Source of the DNA: Marinisporobacter sp.
GTDB taxonomy: Bacteria; Bacillota; Clostridia; Peptostreptococcales; Thermotaleaceae
Length of the DNA stretch: 64,000 nucleotides
Direction: 5' to 3'
Assembly (NCBI GenBank): GCA_025210525.1
Contig: JAOARP010000035.1
Location: 1-64,000, forward strand
Shown here in pieces: positions 43,662-53,152 of this stretch. Position 1 is the stretch's first letter. Every line of letters begins with the position of its first letter. The translations under genes and the position numbers were made by a program. The notes under the pieces were generated by a model that saw only the letters and a program-made list of their open reading frames with translations, ran no database searches and was not told the DNA's origin.

Positions 43662-44378
43662 ATGAAGAATATTTTAATAGTAGATGATGAGAAAGAAATT
43701 GTGGAACTACTAAAGATTTATTTAGAAAATCATGGCTTTCACGGGTTAGAGGCTTATGATGGAAAAATGGCACTAAGATGCATGAAAGAGAATGTTGTAG
43801 ATGCTGTGATCTTAGACATTATGATGCCCAAAATGGATGGAATTGAATTTATAAAAGAAATGAGAAAAATATCTAATATTCCTGTTATGTTCTTATCTGC
43901 AAAGGATGCGGATATGGATAAGATTTATGGCTTAGGGATAGGAGCGGATGATTATATGACTAAGCCATTTAATCCCCTTGAAGTAGTTGCACGAATGCAG
44001 GCTTTGATGAGAAGATGTCATCAATATGATAAGGATAAAAATTATGATAAAAAATCTGAAGAAAATATTTGTATAGGGGAGTTGTGCTTAAAAGAAAAGA
44101 GCTGCCAAGTCTATAAGGGAGAAAAAACAGTAGAACTTACTAGCTTAGAATATAAGCTCCTTCATTTTTTAATGAAAAATCCCAATAAAGTATTTACGAA
44201 GAAACAATTATATGAATCTACATGGGAACAAGATTATATGGGGGATGACAATATTATTATGGTTTATGTCAGTCGATTAAGAGATAAGATCGAATATGAT
44301 TCAAAAAGCCCTGACTACTTAAAAACTATAAGGGGGCTTGGGTATCGGTTTGAAGGGCATGTGAAAAATGAAGGATAA
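43662..44378 (+). CDS. OmpR/PhoB-type response regulator
   Basis: A 238-aa regulator: receiver domain (about 1-118) with the acidic pair near residues 8-9, phospho-acceptor Asp 52 in VILDIMMPKMDG, and Lys in TKPFNPLE; then a winged helix (about 138-235) with LTSLEYKLLHFLMKNPNKVF and VYVSRLRDKIE and the usual IRGLGYRF end. The start at 43662 follows AGGGGGA. It overlaps the kinase gene by 11 bases. Probably controls the surrounding RND genes. Confidence 0.94.
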   Translation: MKNILIVDDEKEIVELLKIYLENHGFHGLEAYDGKMALRCMKENVVDAVILDIMMPKMDGIEFIKEMRKISNIPVMFLSAKDADMDKIYGLGIGADDYMTKPFNPLEVVARMQALMRRCHQYDKDKNYDKKSEENICIGELCLKEKSCQVYKGEKTVELTSLEYKLLHFLMKNPNKVFTKKQLYESTWEQDYMGDDNIIMVYVSRLRDKIEYDSKSPDYLKTIRGLGYRFEGHVKNEG

Positions 44379-45780
44379 AAAAAGCATCAATGGTTTTTTA
44401 TTTAAAAATTATATGGTTATCATTTTCATCATGGTTGTATCATTGATCTTGACCATTTATGTGACAGAATTTATTTTAGAGAATGTTGTTTATAGAAATA
44501 TAGTGATTAAGTTTAGTGAACCAAAGGATTTTTATAAGGTTCCCTTTGAAGAAATGGATACAAGATGTATAGAAATGATGGAATGTTGGGTTGAAATTTT
44601 GGATGAAAATAAAAAAGTCATCTATGTAAAGGGAGAAAAGCTAGATCATATTGAGCAATATGATGAAAGGTTTTTATATGATCAAACATCTATCCATTTT
44701 GATAGAGAAAAATACCCCTATTGGTATAATATTTCTCCTGTAGAGGGGCCTAATGGAGAACCTTATTTATATGTATTCAAGTGGCCAAGGGACAAATTTT
44801 ATTTTGCAGTGACGCCTAAATTGATCAATACGGAAAAAATTAATAGTATAGGAAATGTAACCTATGGAACTTTTCTAATTGTCTTTTTATTTTTTCTTTT
44901 TGTAAGTCTTATTTTTTATAGTAGATTTACATCTAAACATTTAAAGACGCCTCTTAAATATTTTAGAAAAGGGATTCGAGAAATGGAACGGCAAAATTAT
45001 AGTACGAGACTAGATTTTCATGCTCAAAGGGAGTTTGGAGAAATAAGAGATGCTTTTAATAAAATGGCTAGTAAACTAGAAGATGTAGAAATGGAAAAAA
45101 TGAAGATATCTAAAAGCAAGCAACGGATGATTGTGGATATATCTCATGATTTAAAAACACCAATTACTTCTATTTATGGATTTTCTAAATTACTTTATGA
45201 TGGAGAAGCAAAGACGCAAGAGGATGAGAAAAAATATTTAAAATATATATACAATAAATCCTTATATGTATCTAATTTGATAGAAGATTTCTTTAACTTT
45301 TCAAAATTAGAAGATGAAAACTTTGAATTTACTTATGAAATTTATGATTTTGCGGAATGGCTAAGACAAGTGATTAGTGAATATTATGCAGAAATCGAAA
45401 GGAAAGAATTTGATTTGTATATAGATATTAGTCATACCCCTATTATGATAGCTTTTGATAAAAAACAAATGGCAAGAGCAGTCATTAATATATTATCTAA
45501 TGCCATTAAATATAATCCACCTAAAACTACCTTGTGGATTAAGTGTTATAGAAATGAAGATCAGGTAATACTCACTATTGCAGATAATGGAATTGGCATA
45601 AGGAAAGAATTAAAAAATCTTATTTTTGATTCTTTTGTAAGAGGAGATAAGAGTAGAGGAACTCATGAAGGGTCAGGATTAGGTCTTGCTATAACGAAAA
45701 AGATTGTAGAAAGACATAAAGGAACCATTACTCTTACATCAGACGAAGAAGCTGTAACCATATTTGCAATTACATTATAG
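44368..45780 (+). CDS. Sensor histidine kinase
   Basis: A 470-aa membrane kinase: helix near 13-33, outer sensor region (about 35-168), second helix (about 170-190), HAMP (about 193-245), dimerisation domain with the phospho-accepting His in DISHDLKTPITSIYG, and ATPase domain with NILSNAIKYNP, ADNGIGI and GSGLGLAI. It pairs with the response regulator just upstream and senses something outside the cell; the outer domain has no recognised fold. Confidence 0.93.
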   Translation: MKDKKSINGFLFKNYMVIIFIMVVSLILTIYVTEFILENVVYRNIVIKFSEPKDFYKVPFEEMDTRCIEMMECWVEILDENKKVIYVKGEKLDHIEQYDERFLYDQTSIHFDREKYPYWYNISPVEGPNGEPYLYVFKWPRDKFYFAVTPKLINTEKINSIGNVTYGTFLIVFLFFLFVSLIFYSRFTSKHLKTPLKYFRKGIREMERQNYSTRLDFHAQREFGEIRDAFNKMASKLEDVEMEKMKISKSKQRMIVDISHDLKTPITSIYGFSKLLYDGEAKTQEDEKKYLKYIYNKSLYVSNLIEDFFNFSKLEDENFEFTYEIYDFAEWLRQVISEYYAEIERKEFDLYIDISHTPIMIAFDKKQMARAVINILSNAIKYNPPKTTLWIKCYRNEDQVILTIADNGIGIRKELKNLIFDSFVRGDKSRGTHEGSGLGLAITKKIVERHKGTITLTSDEEAVTIFAITL

Positions 45781-45873
45781 ATTTGTTAATTATGAAATAA
45801 TGCTTTCCTTGAAAAATCCATAAAAGTGAGAACTTTATAAAAAGATAAAAACAAATAGGGAGGAGAGAATGGA

Positions 45874-46971
45874 TTGAAAAAATTATTATTCATATTAGGT
45901 TGTATCCTTATGATGAGTAGCTTTTTACTTGTAGGCTGTGGGGATAATAAAACACAAGAAACAGATGGAAAAGCTGTAGAGGAATTAAAAAAAGAAGAAG
46001 CTATATATGTAAAAACGGAACCTGTTAAGAATATGGATTTTACTAATAAAATTATATTACCAGGGAATTTAAAGCCTAGGGAAGAAGCTGTTGTGACAGC
46101 AGAAGTAAATGGAAAAGTCAAAGAAATTATTGGAGACTTAGGAAGTAATGTAGGGAAAGGGCAGCACCTTTGTAAATTAGATGATACAACTTATCAATTA
46201 GCATATGAGAACAAAAGCAAAGACCTTTCTATGGCTCGTATAGAATATGACAATCTGACAAATGATTATGAAAGGACAAAGACGCTTTATGAAAACAATG
46301 TAAAATCAAAATCAGAACTGGAGACAGTAGAAAAGGAATATGAAAAACAAAAAGAATCATTAGGAATGAAAGAAAATGATGTAGCTTTAGCAAAGAAAAA
46401 TGTAGAAGATACCCACATAAAAGCACCTATTTCTGGAATTATCAGTAGCAAGAAGGTTTTGATGGGGCAAATGGTCTCTACTGGTATGGAGCTTTTCAAA
46501 CTTGTCAATATAGAACAAATGTATGTACAAGTAGGGATTGCTGAAAAAGATATGCCTTTTATAAAAAGAGGGCAAAAATGTATTGTAAAGGTAGATGTAT
46601 TTTCAGATAGCTTTGAAGGAAAAATAACAAATATAGGACCAGAGCCTGAACAAGAGACAAAGACATATCCAGTAAAAATTTTGATCAATAATGAAAAAAA
46701 TAAATTAAAATCAGGAATGTTTGCAACCGCCCAAATTATATTAGACCAGCGTAAAGATGCATTAGGAGTACCAAAGAAAGCTGTAATCAAAGAGAAGGAA
46801 AAGTATTATGTTTTTCTAGAGGAAAATAAAAAGGCTGTGAAAAAAGCAGTGAAAATAGGTTTTTCAAGTGATGATGCTTATGAAATTTTAGAGGGTGTTA
46901 AAAAAGGAGATCAGGTTATTATAGTAGGTCATGAAAATTTAGAAGATGGAAAATTAGTTGAAAAGAAATAA
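45874..46971 (+). CDS. RND efflux adaptor lipoprotein (HlyD/AcrA-like)
   Basis: A 365-aa adaptor: signal peptide with lipobox LLVGC (Cys 22), a biotinyl-lipoyl-like part (AEVNGKVKEIIGDLGSNVGK), a coiled hairpin (about 115-170, rich in Glu/Lys), the second lipoyl half with DTHIKAPISGIISSKKV, then beta-barrel and membrane-proximal domains. It links the RND pump to the outer face; Gram-positive pumps have no outer-membrane channel. A TTG start is used, with GGGAGGAG upstream. It follows the kinase by about 90 bases. Unusually, the two-component genes stand between it and the pump. Confidence 0.9.
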   Translation: MKKLLFILGCILMMSSFLLVGCGDNKTQETDGKAVEELKKEEAIYVKTEPVKNMDFTNKIILPGNLKPREEAVVTAEVNGKVKEIIGDLGSNVGKGQHLCKLDDTTYQLAYENKSKDLSMARIEYDNLTNDYERTKTLYENNVKSKSELETVEKEYEKQKESLGMKENDVALAKKNVEDTHIKAPISGIISSKKVLMGQMVSTGMELFKLVNIEQMYVQVGIAEKDMPFIKRGQKCIVKVDVFSDSFEGKITNIGPEPEQETKTYPVKILINNEKNKLKSGMFATAQIILDQRKDALGVPKKAVIKEKEKYYVFLEENKKAVKKAVKIGFSSDDAYEILEGVKKGDQVIIVGHENLEDGKLVEKK

Positions 46972-46995
46972 GGACGAATTGTCCTTATTTTTTTT
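46969..46995 (+). terminator. Terminator of the RND pump locus
   Basis: Stem taaggac / gtcctta with a five-base loop and then nine T. It overlaps the stop codon of the adaptor gene. Confidence 0.9.
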
Positions 46996-47024
46996 GGTAA
47001 AAAGTTCTACTAAAAATTAATGAA

Positions 47025-47054
47025 TTGATATCAATACATTTTATATGTTATAAT
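47025..47054 (+). promoter_or_regulatory. Promoter of accBCDA
   Basis: TTGATA and TATAAT are separated by 18 bases, and TGT directly before the -10 makes it an extended -10. Transcription would start near 47061, at the edge of the FapR-type operator. Confidence 0.75.
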
Positions 47055-47061
47055 AACACAA

Positions 47062-47086
47062 GATATTAGTACTAGGTACTAATATC
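47062..47086 (+). promoter_or_regulatory. FapR-type operator
   Basis: GATATTAGTAC, three bases, GTACTAATATC is a perfect inverted repeat. Its core TTAGTAC-N3-GTACTAA has the FapR layout (TTAGTAC-N3-ATACTAA in Bacillus). It sits right after the -10, where FapR blocks transcription until malonyl-CoA releases it. No fapR gene is in the window, so a distant copy is assumed. Confidence 0.85.
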
Positions 47087-47113
47087 AACCCAAAACTTAG
47101 GAGGTTCTACATA

Positions 47114-47557
47114 ATGAATATAAAAGATTTAAAAGAATTATTACTAACAATAGATCAAACAAGCATACAAAGAGTAGATATTGAAGAAAAGGACTTAAAA
47201 ATCAGCGTGACAAAAGCAGTAAATGAAAATAATCTATCTTACGAAATGACTAGAAGTGAAAATAAAATAGAAAAAGAGGTTAAAAGCGTTCAGGAAAATT
47301 TAGTGCTGAATGATGAAGAGGTCTATATTGTGAAATCTCCTATTGTAGGAGTTTTTTATGCAGCACCTAGTCCTGATGCACAAAACTTTGTTGAGGTAGG
47401 TTTATCTGTAAAAAAAGGACAACCTATATGTATCATAGAGGCAATGAAGATTATGAATGAAATTCAAAGTGAAGAATGTGGTCAAGTAGTAGAGATTTTA
47501 GTAGAGAATGAAGATATTGTAGAATATGGTCAGCCTTTAATGAAAATCAGGAGGTAA
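47114..47557 (+). CDS. accB: Acetyl-CoA carboxylase, biotin carboxyl carrier protein
   Basis: A 147-aa carrier. An N-terminal region precedes a Pro-poor linker and the biotinyl domain with EAMKIMNE; Lys 112 receives biotin. It shuttles carboxyl groups from AccC to AccDA in malonyl-CoA synthesis. GGAGG precedes the ATG by seven to nine bases. First gene of a complete accBCDA operon under a FapR-type operator. Confidence 0.95.
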   Translation: MNIKDLKELLLTIDQTSIQRVDIEEKDLKISVTKAVNENNLSYEMTRSENKIEKEVKSVQENLVLNDEEVYIVKSPIVGVFYAAPSPDAQNFVEVGLSVKKGQPICIIEAMKIMNEIQSEECGQVVEILVENEDIVEYGQPLMKIRR

Positions 47558-47562
47558 TTTGT

Positions 47563-48906
47563 ATGTTTAAGAAAATATTGATTGCCAATAGAGGAGAAAT
47601 TGCTTTAAGAATTATTCGAGCATGTAAAGAATTAGGTGTAAAAACTGTAGCTGTTTATTCAGAAATAGACAAAGATTCTCTTCATGTACATATGGCAGAT
47701 GAAGCTGTATGTATAGGACCTGCTATATCTTCTAAGAGTTATCTAAATATAGAAAATATCATTAGTGCGGCACTTATTACCCATGCAGAAGCTATTCATC
47801 CAGGCTATGGTTTTTTATCGGAAAGTATAAAGTTTGCTAAAATCTGTGAAGAACAGGGAATTAAGCTCATTGGACCAAAGAAGGAGCATATTAGAAAAAT
47901 GGGAAATAAAGCAGAGGCTAGAAAAACTATGATTGAAGCCAATGTAAGTGTTGTTCCTGGGTCAGAAGAAGCGACAACAGATGCATTAGAGGGGTTAGAT
48001 ATTGCTAAAAAAATAGGATTTCCTGTTATGGTCAAAGCTTCAAGTGGTGGCGGTGGAAGAGGTATGAGAATTGTTCATAAGGAAGAAGATTTTATCAATC
48101 AATTCAATATGGCAAAATCAGAAGCTTTTGCTGCATTTAACGATGATGATATGTATATAGAAAAGTTTATTGAAGAGCCAAGACATATAGAATTTCAAGT
48201 ATTAGGAGATGAACATGGCAATATGGTTCATTTAGGAGAACGTGATTGTTCTTTGCAAAGAAGAAACCAAAAGGTATTAGAGGAAGCTCCTTGTACAAAG
48301 ATAGATGATGATTTAAGAAAAAGAATGGGACAAATGGCTATAAAGGCTGCGAAGGCTGTAGATTATATAAGTGCAGGAACTATAGAATTTTTATTAGATA
48401 AACACCATAACTTTTATTTTATTGAAATGAATACGAGAATTCAAGTAGAGCATCCTGTTACAGAGAGGGTTACAGGAATAGATTTGATAAAGGAACAAAT
48501 AAAGATTGCTACTGGAGAAAAATTAAGCTTTACCCAAGAGGATATAAAAATCAATGGACATGCAATAGAATGTAGAATCAATGCAGAAGATCCTAATAAT
48601 AATTTTACACCCTGTCCAGGAACTATTGAGGATTATTTTATTCCTGGAGGAAATGGGATTCGTATGGATAGTCATATTTATAGTGGATATAAAATTCCTG
48701 CTACTTATGATTCCATGATTGGAAAGCTTATTGCATGGGGAAAAGATAGAAATGAAGCAATCGTTAGAATGAAAAGGGCTATTGATGAGATGACGATTAT
48801 AGGAATCAATACAAATATTGATTTTCATAAAAAGCTACTAAATCATGAGAGATTTATTGAAAACAAAATTGATACTTCCTTTATTAGTAAAGAAATGATG
48901 AAATAG
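47563..48906 (+). CDS. accC: Acetyl-CoA carboxylase, biotin carboxylase subunit
   Basis: A 447-aa ATP-grasp enzyme that carboxylates biotin on AccB using bicarbonate and ATP. Visible: KILIANRGEIALRIIRACKE, HPGYGFLSE, the Gly-rich ATP loop KASSGGGGRGMR, the catalytic ERDCSLQRRNQKV and EMNTRIQVEHPVTE. The length is that of stand-alone AccC. It starts 5 bases after accB with CAGGAGG. Confidence 0.97.
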   Translation: MFKKILIANRGEIALRIIRACKELGVKTVAVYSEIDKDSLHVHMADEAVCIGPAISSKSYLNIENIISAALITHAEAIHPGYGFLSESIKFAKICEEQGIKLIGPKKEHIRKMGNKAEARKTMIEANVSVVPGSEEATTDALEGLDIAKKIGFPVMVKASSGGGGRGMRIVHKEEDFINQFNMAKSEAFAAFNDDDMYIEKFIEEPRHIEFQVLGDEHGNMVHLGERDCSLQRRNQKVLEEAPCTKIDDDLRKRMGQMAIKAAKAVDYISAGTIEFLLDKHHNFYFIEMNTRIQVEHPVTERVTGIDLIKEQIKIATGEKLSFTQEDIKINGHAIECRINAEDPNNNFTPCPGTIEDYFIPGGNGIRMDSHIYSGYKIPATYDSMIGKLIAWGKDRNEAIVRMKRAIDEMTIIGINTNIDFHKKLLNHERFIENKIDTSFISKEMMK

Positions 48907-48930
48907 GTTCATTAGAGAGAGGTGAGTAAA

Positions 48931-49845
48931 ATGCTGAAAGAATTATTTCGAAAGAAGAAGTATGGAACGATCCATATACATGATCATAAAGAAAATAAAA
49001 AAGCTCCTTTAAAAAATCTATCTGACCATCAAGGAAAGGATGATAAAAAAATAGATGAAGCCCTTAATATCAAGTGTAAAAATTGTAAGGAATGGATATC
49101 AAAAGAAGAGGTTCAAGAGAATATGCATACATGTCCTAAATGTGATTATCACTTTAGGATAGGAGCTAGAGAAAGACTCAATTTATTAGTAGATGATAAT
49201 AGCTTTATAGAATATGATAAAGAATTAGAAGCCAATGATCCATTAGCTTTTCCAGAGTATAAGGATAAAATAGACTCAGCAAAGAAAAAATCAAAAGAAT
49301 TGGATGCCGTTATCACGGGAGAAGGAAAAATCAAAGGGATACCTCTTGTAATCTGTGTCATGAATCCAGAATTTATGATGGGAAGTATGGGATGTGTAGT
49401 TGGAGAAAAGATCACTAGGGCTATCGAAAATGCTATAGAAAAGAGATTTCCTGTGATGATTTTCACATCTTCTGGTGGTGCAAGAATGCAAGAAGGAATT
49501 CTTTCTTTGATGCAGATGGCAAAAACATCTGCAGCACTTAGCAGATTATCTGATGAAGGACTTTTATATATATCAGCTTTAACAGATCCAACTACAGGAG
49601 GGGTTACAGCTAGCTTTGCTATGCTTGGAGATATAATCTTAGCAGAGCCTAAAGCATTAATCGGATTTGCAGGACCTAGGGTGATAGAACAAACTATAAG
49701 ACAAAAACTGCCTGAAGGATTTCAAAGGTCTGAGTTTTTGATGGAGCGAGGTTTTGTAGACAAAATCGTCCATAGGAAAAATTTAAGAGAAGTATTATAT
49801 AAAATATTAAGGATTCACACAGTAAGAGGTGAAAAAAATGAATAG
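48931..49845 (+). CDS. accD: Acetyl-CoA carboxylase, carboxyltransferase beta subunit
   Basis: A 304-aa subunit with the N-terminal zinc ribbon CKNCKEWISKEEVQ...CPKCDYHF (four Cys) and the crotonase-like carboxyltransferase fold (SSGGARMQEGILSLMQM, TDPTTGGVTASFAMLGD). The start at 48931 has GAGGTG six bases upstream; a GTG three codons earlier lies within that box. It overlaps accA by eight bases. Confidence 0.95.
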   Translation: MLKELFRKKKYGTIHIHDHKENKKAPLKNLSDHQGKDDKKIDEALNIKCKNCKEWISKEEVQENMHTCPKCDYHFRIGARERLNLLVDDNSFIEYDKELEANDPLAFPEYKDKIDSAKKKSKELDAVITGEGKIKGIPLVICVMNPEFMMGSMGCVVGEKITRAIENAIEKRFPVMIFTSSGGARMQEGILSLMQMAKTSAALSRLSDEGLLYISALTDPTTGGVTASFAMLGDIILAEPKALIGFAGPRVIEQTIRQKLPEGFQRSEFLMERGFVDKIVHRKNLREVLYKILRIHTVRGEKNE

Positions 49846-50782
49846 TTGTTTAGACTTTGAAAAACCTATTATAGAATTAGAAAATAAAATAAAAGAACTA
49901 GAAATTTTTTCCGTAGAAAATGGAGTATCTTTAGATACAGAGATTAACATTTTAAGAAATAAATTAGAAAATATTAAGAAGGAAGCCTACAGTAATTTGA
50001 AACCATGGCAGAAAGTAAAATTAGCAAGGATGCAGGAAAGACCTACTACATTAGATTATATAGAAAAAATCATCCCTGATTTTATAGAACTTCATGGAGA
50101 TCGATTCTATGGAGACGATAGTGCTATTGTTGGTGGTATTGGAACCCTTGAAGGGATGCCTGTTACAGTGATAGGACATCAAAAGGGAAAGGATACAAAG
50201 GAGAATATCAAAAGAAATTTTGGTATGGCTCATCCAGAAGGATATAGAAAGGCTTTAAGGCTTATGAAACAAGCAGAAAAATTTAAAAGACTTATTATTA
50301 CTTTTGTAGATACGCCGGGTGCTTATTGTGGATTAGGTGCAGAGGAGAGAGGTCAAGGAGAAGCTATCGCCCTTAATTTACTAGAGATGAGTAGACTTAA
50401 AACACCAATAATTGTTGTAGTAATCGGAGAAGGTGGAAGTGGAGGAGCATTAGCTTTAGGAGTAGGAGATCGGGTTTGTATGCTTCAAAATAGTATATAT
50501 TCAGTCATTTCACCAGAAGGACTTTCAAGTATTCTTTGGAAAGATGCAACGCTAGCTGAAAGAGCAGCAGACATTATGAAATTAACTGGGGATGATTTAC
50601 TTTCATTTAAAGTAATTGACAAAATCATTGAAGAACCATTAGGTGGTGCTCATAAGGATATTGATTTTGTTGCTAAAGGAATAAAGGATTATGTATTAAA
50701 AGAAATAGCTAACTTACTAGAATTAGATCATGATACATTATTAAATGAGAGATATGAAAAAATAAGAAAGTTTGGGTTGTAA
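49838..50782 (+). CDS. accA: Acetyl-CoA carboxylase, carboxyltransferase alpha subunit
   Basis: A 314-aa subunit that moves the carboxyl group from biotin to acetyl-CoA together with AccD. Motifs: ELHGDRFYGDDSAIVGGIG, FVDTPGAYCGLGAEERGQ, GEGGSGGALALGVGD and SVISPEGLSSILWKD. The start at 49838 follows AGAGGTG and overlaps the accD stop (ATGAATAG), so the two subunits are made in step. Confidence 0.96.
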   Translation: MNSCLDFEKPIIELENKIKELEIFSVENGVSLDTEINILRNKLENIKKEAYSNLKPWQKVKLARMQERPTTLDYIEKIIPDFIELHGDRFYGDDSAIVGGIGTLEGMPVTVIGHQKGKDTKENIKRNFGMAHPEGYRKALRLMKQAEKFKRLIITFVDTPGAYCGLGAEERGQGEAIALNLLEMSRLKTPIIVVVIGEGGSGGALALGVGDRVCMLQNSIYSVISPEGLSSILWKDATLAERAADIMKLTGDDLLSFKVIDKIIEEPLGGAHKDIDFVAKGIKDYVLKEIANLLELDHDTLLNERYEKIRKFGL

Positions 50783-50796
50783 AAAGAAGTTGCATA

Positions 50797-50849
50797 TAGA
50801 GTTGTCTTAAAATAGAAATTTATTTCTAGAATGAGAGAACTCTTTTTTA
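50797..50849 (+). terminator. Terminator of accBCDA
   Basis: Outer stem agagttgtct / agagaactct with mismatches and an inner tagaaat/atttcta hairpin, then T6. Located 15 bases past the accA stop. Confidence 0.72.
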
Positions 50850-50966
50850 GTAGATATTTAATAATAAGCTTGATGATTTTATTGAAAATTATTTATATAG
50901 ATTTTGGAGAATATTCAAATATAAGATATAATAAGTGGAGAATCTGATTAAAAGGAAGGTAAGTGT

Positions 50967-52892
50967 ATGAATTTATTATCTATTGAAAATATTTCTAAAA
51001 GCTATGGAGATAAGATGTTATTTGATAATATATCCTTTGGCATCAATGAAGGAGAAAAAATAGGATTAATAGGGGTAAATGGAACAGGAAAATCTACTTT
51101 TTTAAAAATTATTGTAGGTGCAGAAACTACTGATACGGGTAGGGTCATTAAAGGAAATAATGTTCGTATTGAGTATTTATCACAAAATCCTTATTTTGAT
51201 CCTGATGCAACAGTGCTTCAGCAAGTATTTAAAGGAAATTCTCCTATTATGACATTATTAAGAGATTATGAAGATCTATTAGAAAAACTAAAATATTCTC
51301 CAAATGATGATGATTTGCAAAATAAATTTATGAAGTTAAATCAAGATATGGACGCTTTAGGAGCGTGGCAATTAGAGAGTGAGGCAAAAAACGTATTAAC
51401 AAAGCTAGGCATTTATGATTTTGATGTGAAAGTAGGGACCCTTTCAGGAGGACAAAGAAAAAGAATTGCATTAGCAAGTGCACTTATTAGTCCTTGTGAG
51501 TTATTGGTTTTAGATGAACCGACCAATCATATTGATAATGAAACTATAAAATGGTTAGAAGAATATTTAAATAAAAGAAAAGGTGCATTACTGATGATTA
51601 CCCATGATCGATATTTCTTAGATCGAGTGACGAATCGTATTTTAGAAATAGATGGGGGCAACCTTTATCAATATACAGGGAACTATAGTACTTTTCTACA
51701 AGCAAAGTCAGAAAGGGAAGAACAAAGATTATCAGCAGAGAAGAAAAGGCAAAATCTTTATCGAAAAGAATTGGCTTGGATTAAAAGTGGTGTAAAAGCT
51801 AGAACCACAAAGCAAAAGGCTAGAATTCAGAGATTTGAAAAGATTGAAGACGAAAAAATAGATATATCTGAAGAAAAAATGGAGATATCTGTAGGGAAAA
51901 GACGTTTAGGAAAGAAGGTTATTGAACTCAATCATATAGTTAAAAGCTATGGAGAAAAAAAGTGTATTGATGATTTTACTTATATTGTATTAAGAAATGA
52001 CCGAGTAGGAATCGTAGGTCCTAATGGAATGGGAAAATCCACTTTATTAAATATTATGGCAGAGAAAATTGAACCAGATTGTGGAACGATTGAGAGAGGA
52101 GAGACGGTAAAAATAGGGTATTTCTCTCAAGAAAGCACTGAAATGGACCAAGCTTTAAGAGTGATTGATTATATTAAAAATGAAGCAGAATATATTACAA
52201 ATGGAGAAGGCATGAAAATTACTGCATCTCAAATGTTAGAAAGATTTTTATTTCCTCCTCATGTGCAGTGGACGCCTATTGCAAAATTATCTGGTGGCGA
52301 AAAGAGGAGACTTTATTTATTAAAGGTTTTAATGAGTGCTCCTAATGTAATCTTTTTAGATGAGCCTACAAACGATTTAGATATAAAGACTTTGACAATT
52401 CTTGAAGACTATCTTGAAGAATTTCATGGTGCAGTGATTGTTGTTTCTCATGATCGTTATTTTTTAGATAAGGTGACAGATAAAATTTTTGCTTTTGAAG
52501 GAAATGGCATGATCAAGGAATATACAGGAAATTATTCAGAATATGAAGAATCAAGAGAACACAAAGATCATTCTTTGAATCATGAAAAAGCTACTAAGAA
52601 TACAGAGAAGAAGAAGGAGCAATCCACAAATAAACCTAAAAAACTTAAGTTTACCTTTAAAGAGCAAAGAGAATACGATCAGATTGATGGAATCATTGAA
52701 AATATAGAAGAAAAAATTGAAGAAATTAGTGAAAAAATCAGTCAGGCAGGAAGTGACTTTGAACTCCTTCAAAGGCTAGTAAGTGAAAAGGAAAGCTTAG
52801 AAAAGGAATTAGATGAAAAAATGGAGAGATGGGCCTATCTAAATGAGTTAGAAGAGAGAATAGAGGAGCAAAAAGAACTTTTAAAGGGATAA
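50967..52892 (+). CDS. ABC-F family ATP-binding protein (Uup/YdiF-like)
   Basis: A 641-aa protein with two ATPase domains and no membrane helices. Domain 1: GVNGTGKST, SGGQRKRIALA and LLVLDEPTNHID; domain 2: GPNGMGKST, SGGEKRRLYLL and VIFLDEPTNDLD. Between them lies the basic P-site tRNA interaction linker (about 240-320), and the C-terminus (about 540-641) is a charged coiled coil, as in Uup and YdiF. ABC-F proteins act on the ribosome; some give antibiotic resistance, others aid translation of difficult sequences. The long C-terminal coil favours a housekeeping role. Confidence 0.92.
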   Translation: MNLLSIENISKSYGDKMLFDNISFGINEGEKIGLIGVNGTGKSTFLKIIVGAETTDTGRVIKGNNVRIEYLSQNPYFDPDATVLQQVFKGNSPIMTLLRDYEDLLEKLKYSPNDDDLQNKFMKLNQDMDALGAWQLESEAKNVLTKLGIYDFDVKVGTLSGGQRKRIALASALISPCELLVLDEPTNHIDNETIKWLEEYLNKRKGALLMITHDRYFLDRVTNRILEIDGGNLYQYTGNYSTFLQAKSEREEQRLSAEKKRQNLYRKELAWIKSGVKARTTKQKARIQRFEKIEDEKIDISEEKMEISVGKRRLGKKVIELNHIVKSYGEKKCIDDFTYIVLRNDRVGIVGPNGMGKSTLLNIMAEKIEPDCGTIERGETVKIGYFSQESTEMDQALRVIDYIKNEAEYITNGEGMKITASQMLERFLFPPHVQWTPIAKLSGGEKRRLYLLKVLMSAPNVIFLDEPTNDLDIKTLTILEDYLEEFHGAVIVVSHDRYFLDKVTDKIFAFEGNGMIKEYTGNYSEYEESREHKDHSLNHEKATKNTEKKKEQSTNKPKKLKFTFKEQREYDQIDGIIENIEEKIEEISEKISQAGSDFELLQRLVSEKESLEKELDEKMERWAYLNELEERIEEQKELLKG

Positions 52893-52899
52893 AAGGAGT

Positions 52900-52929
52900 T
52901 TGACAAGAGAAAGAATAAAATGATAGAAT
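52900..52929 (+). promoter_or_regulatory. Promoter of the glycine riboswitch transcript
   Basis: TTGACA and TAGAAT are separated by 18 bases, directly after the ABC-F stop codon. The start would be near 52936, about 27 bases before aptamer I. Confidence 0.7.
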
Positions 52930-52962
52930 ATTAAAAAATTAAAATAAAGATGGCTGGATGAG

Positions 52963-53152
52963 GACAATGCTAGATACTTACTAAGAGTAGCCGAAGAAGT
53001 AACTAAGAGAAAGGGTCATTTCTTTTTAGGAAACTGACAGGCAAAAGGAACGTTGTCGGACAGAACTCTGGAGAGTTGTTTAAGTACAACGCCTACGAGG
53101 CAAATCCATTATAAAATATAGTGGTGGAAACCAACTGGCAAAAGGACAGAGG
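52963..53152 (+). ncRNA. Tandem glycine riboswitch
   Basis: Two glycine aptamers in series. Aptamer I (52963-53057): GACAATG pairs with CGTTGTC as P1, with AGCCGAAGAAGTAAC and GACAGGCAAAAGGAAC inside. Aptamer II (53058-53152): GGACAGAACTCTGGAGAG, the variant GCCTACGAGGCAAA and ACTGGCAAAAGGACAGAG. The two GGCAAAAGGA motifs and the CTCTGGAGAG entry are diagnostic. Part of aptamer II (GCCTACGAGGC in place of CCGAAGG) is a less usual form. The strong hairpin after it is the expression platform. Confidence 0.88.

Noticed and set aside
52963..53152. Lysine riboswitch, suggested by the saccharopine-dehydrogenase-like gene behind it
   Set aside because: The lysine core is absent, whereas GGCAAAAGGA twice and CTCTGGAGAG are glycine-switch features.
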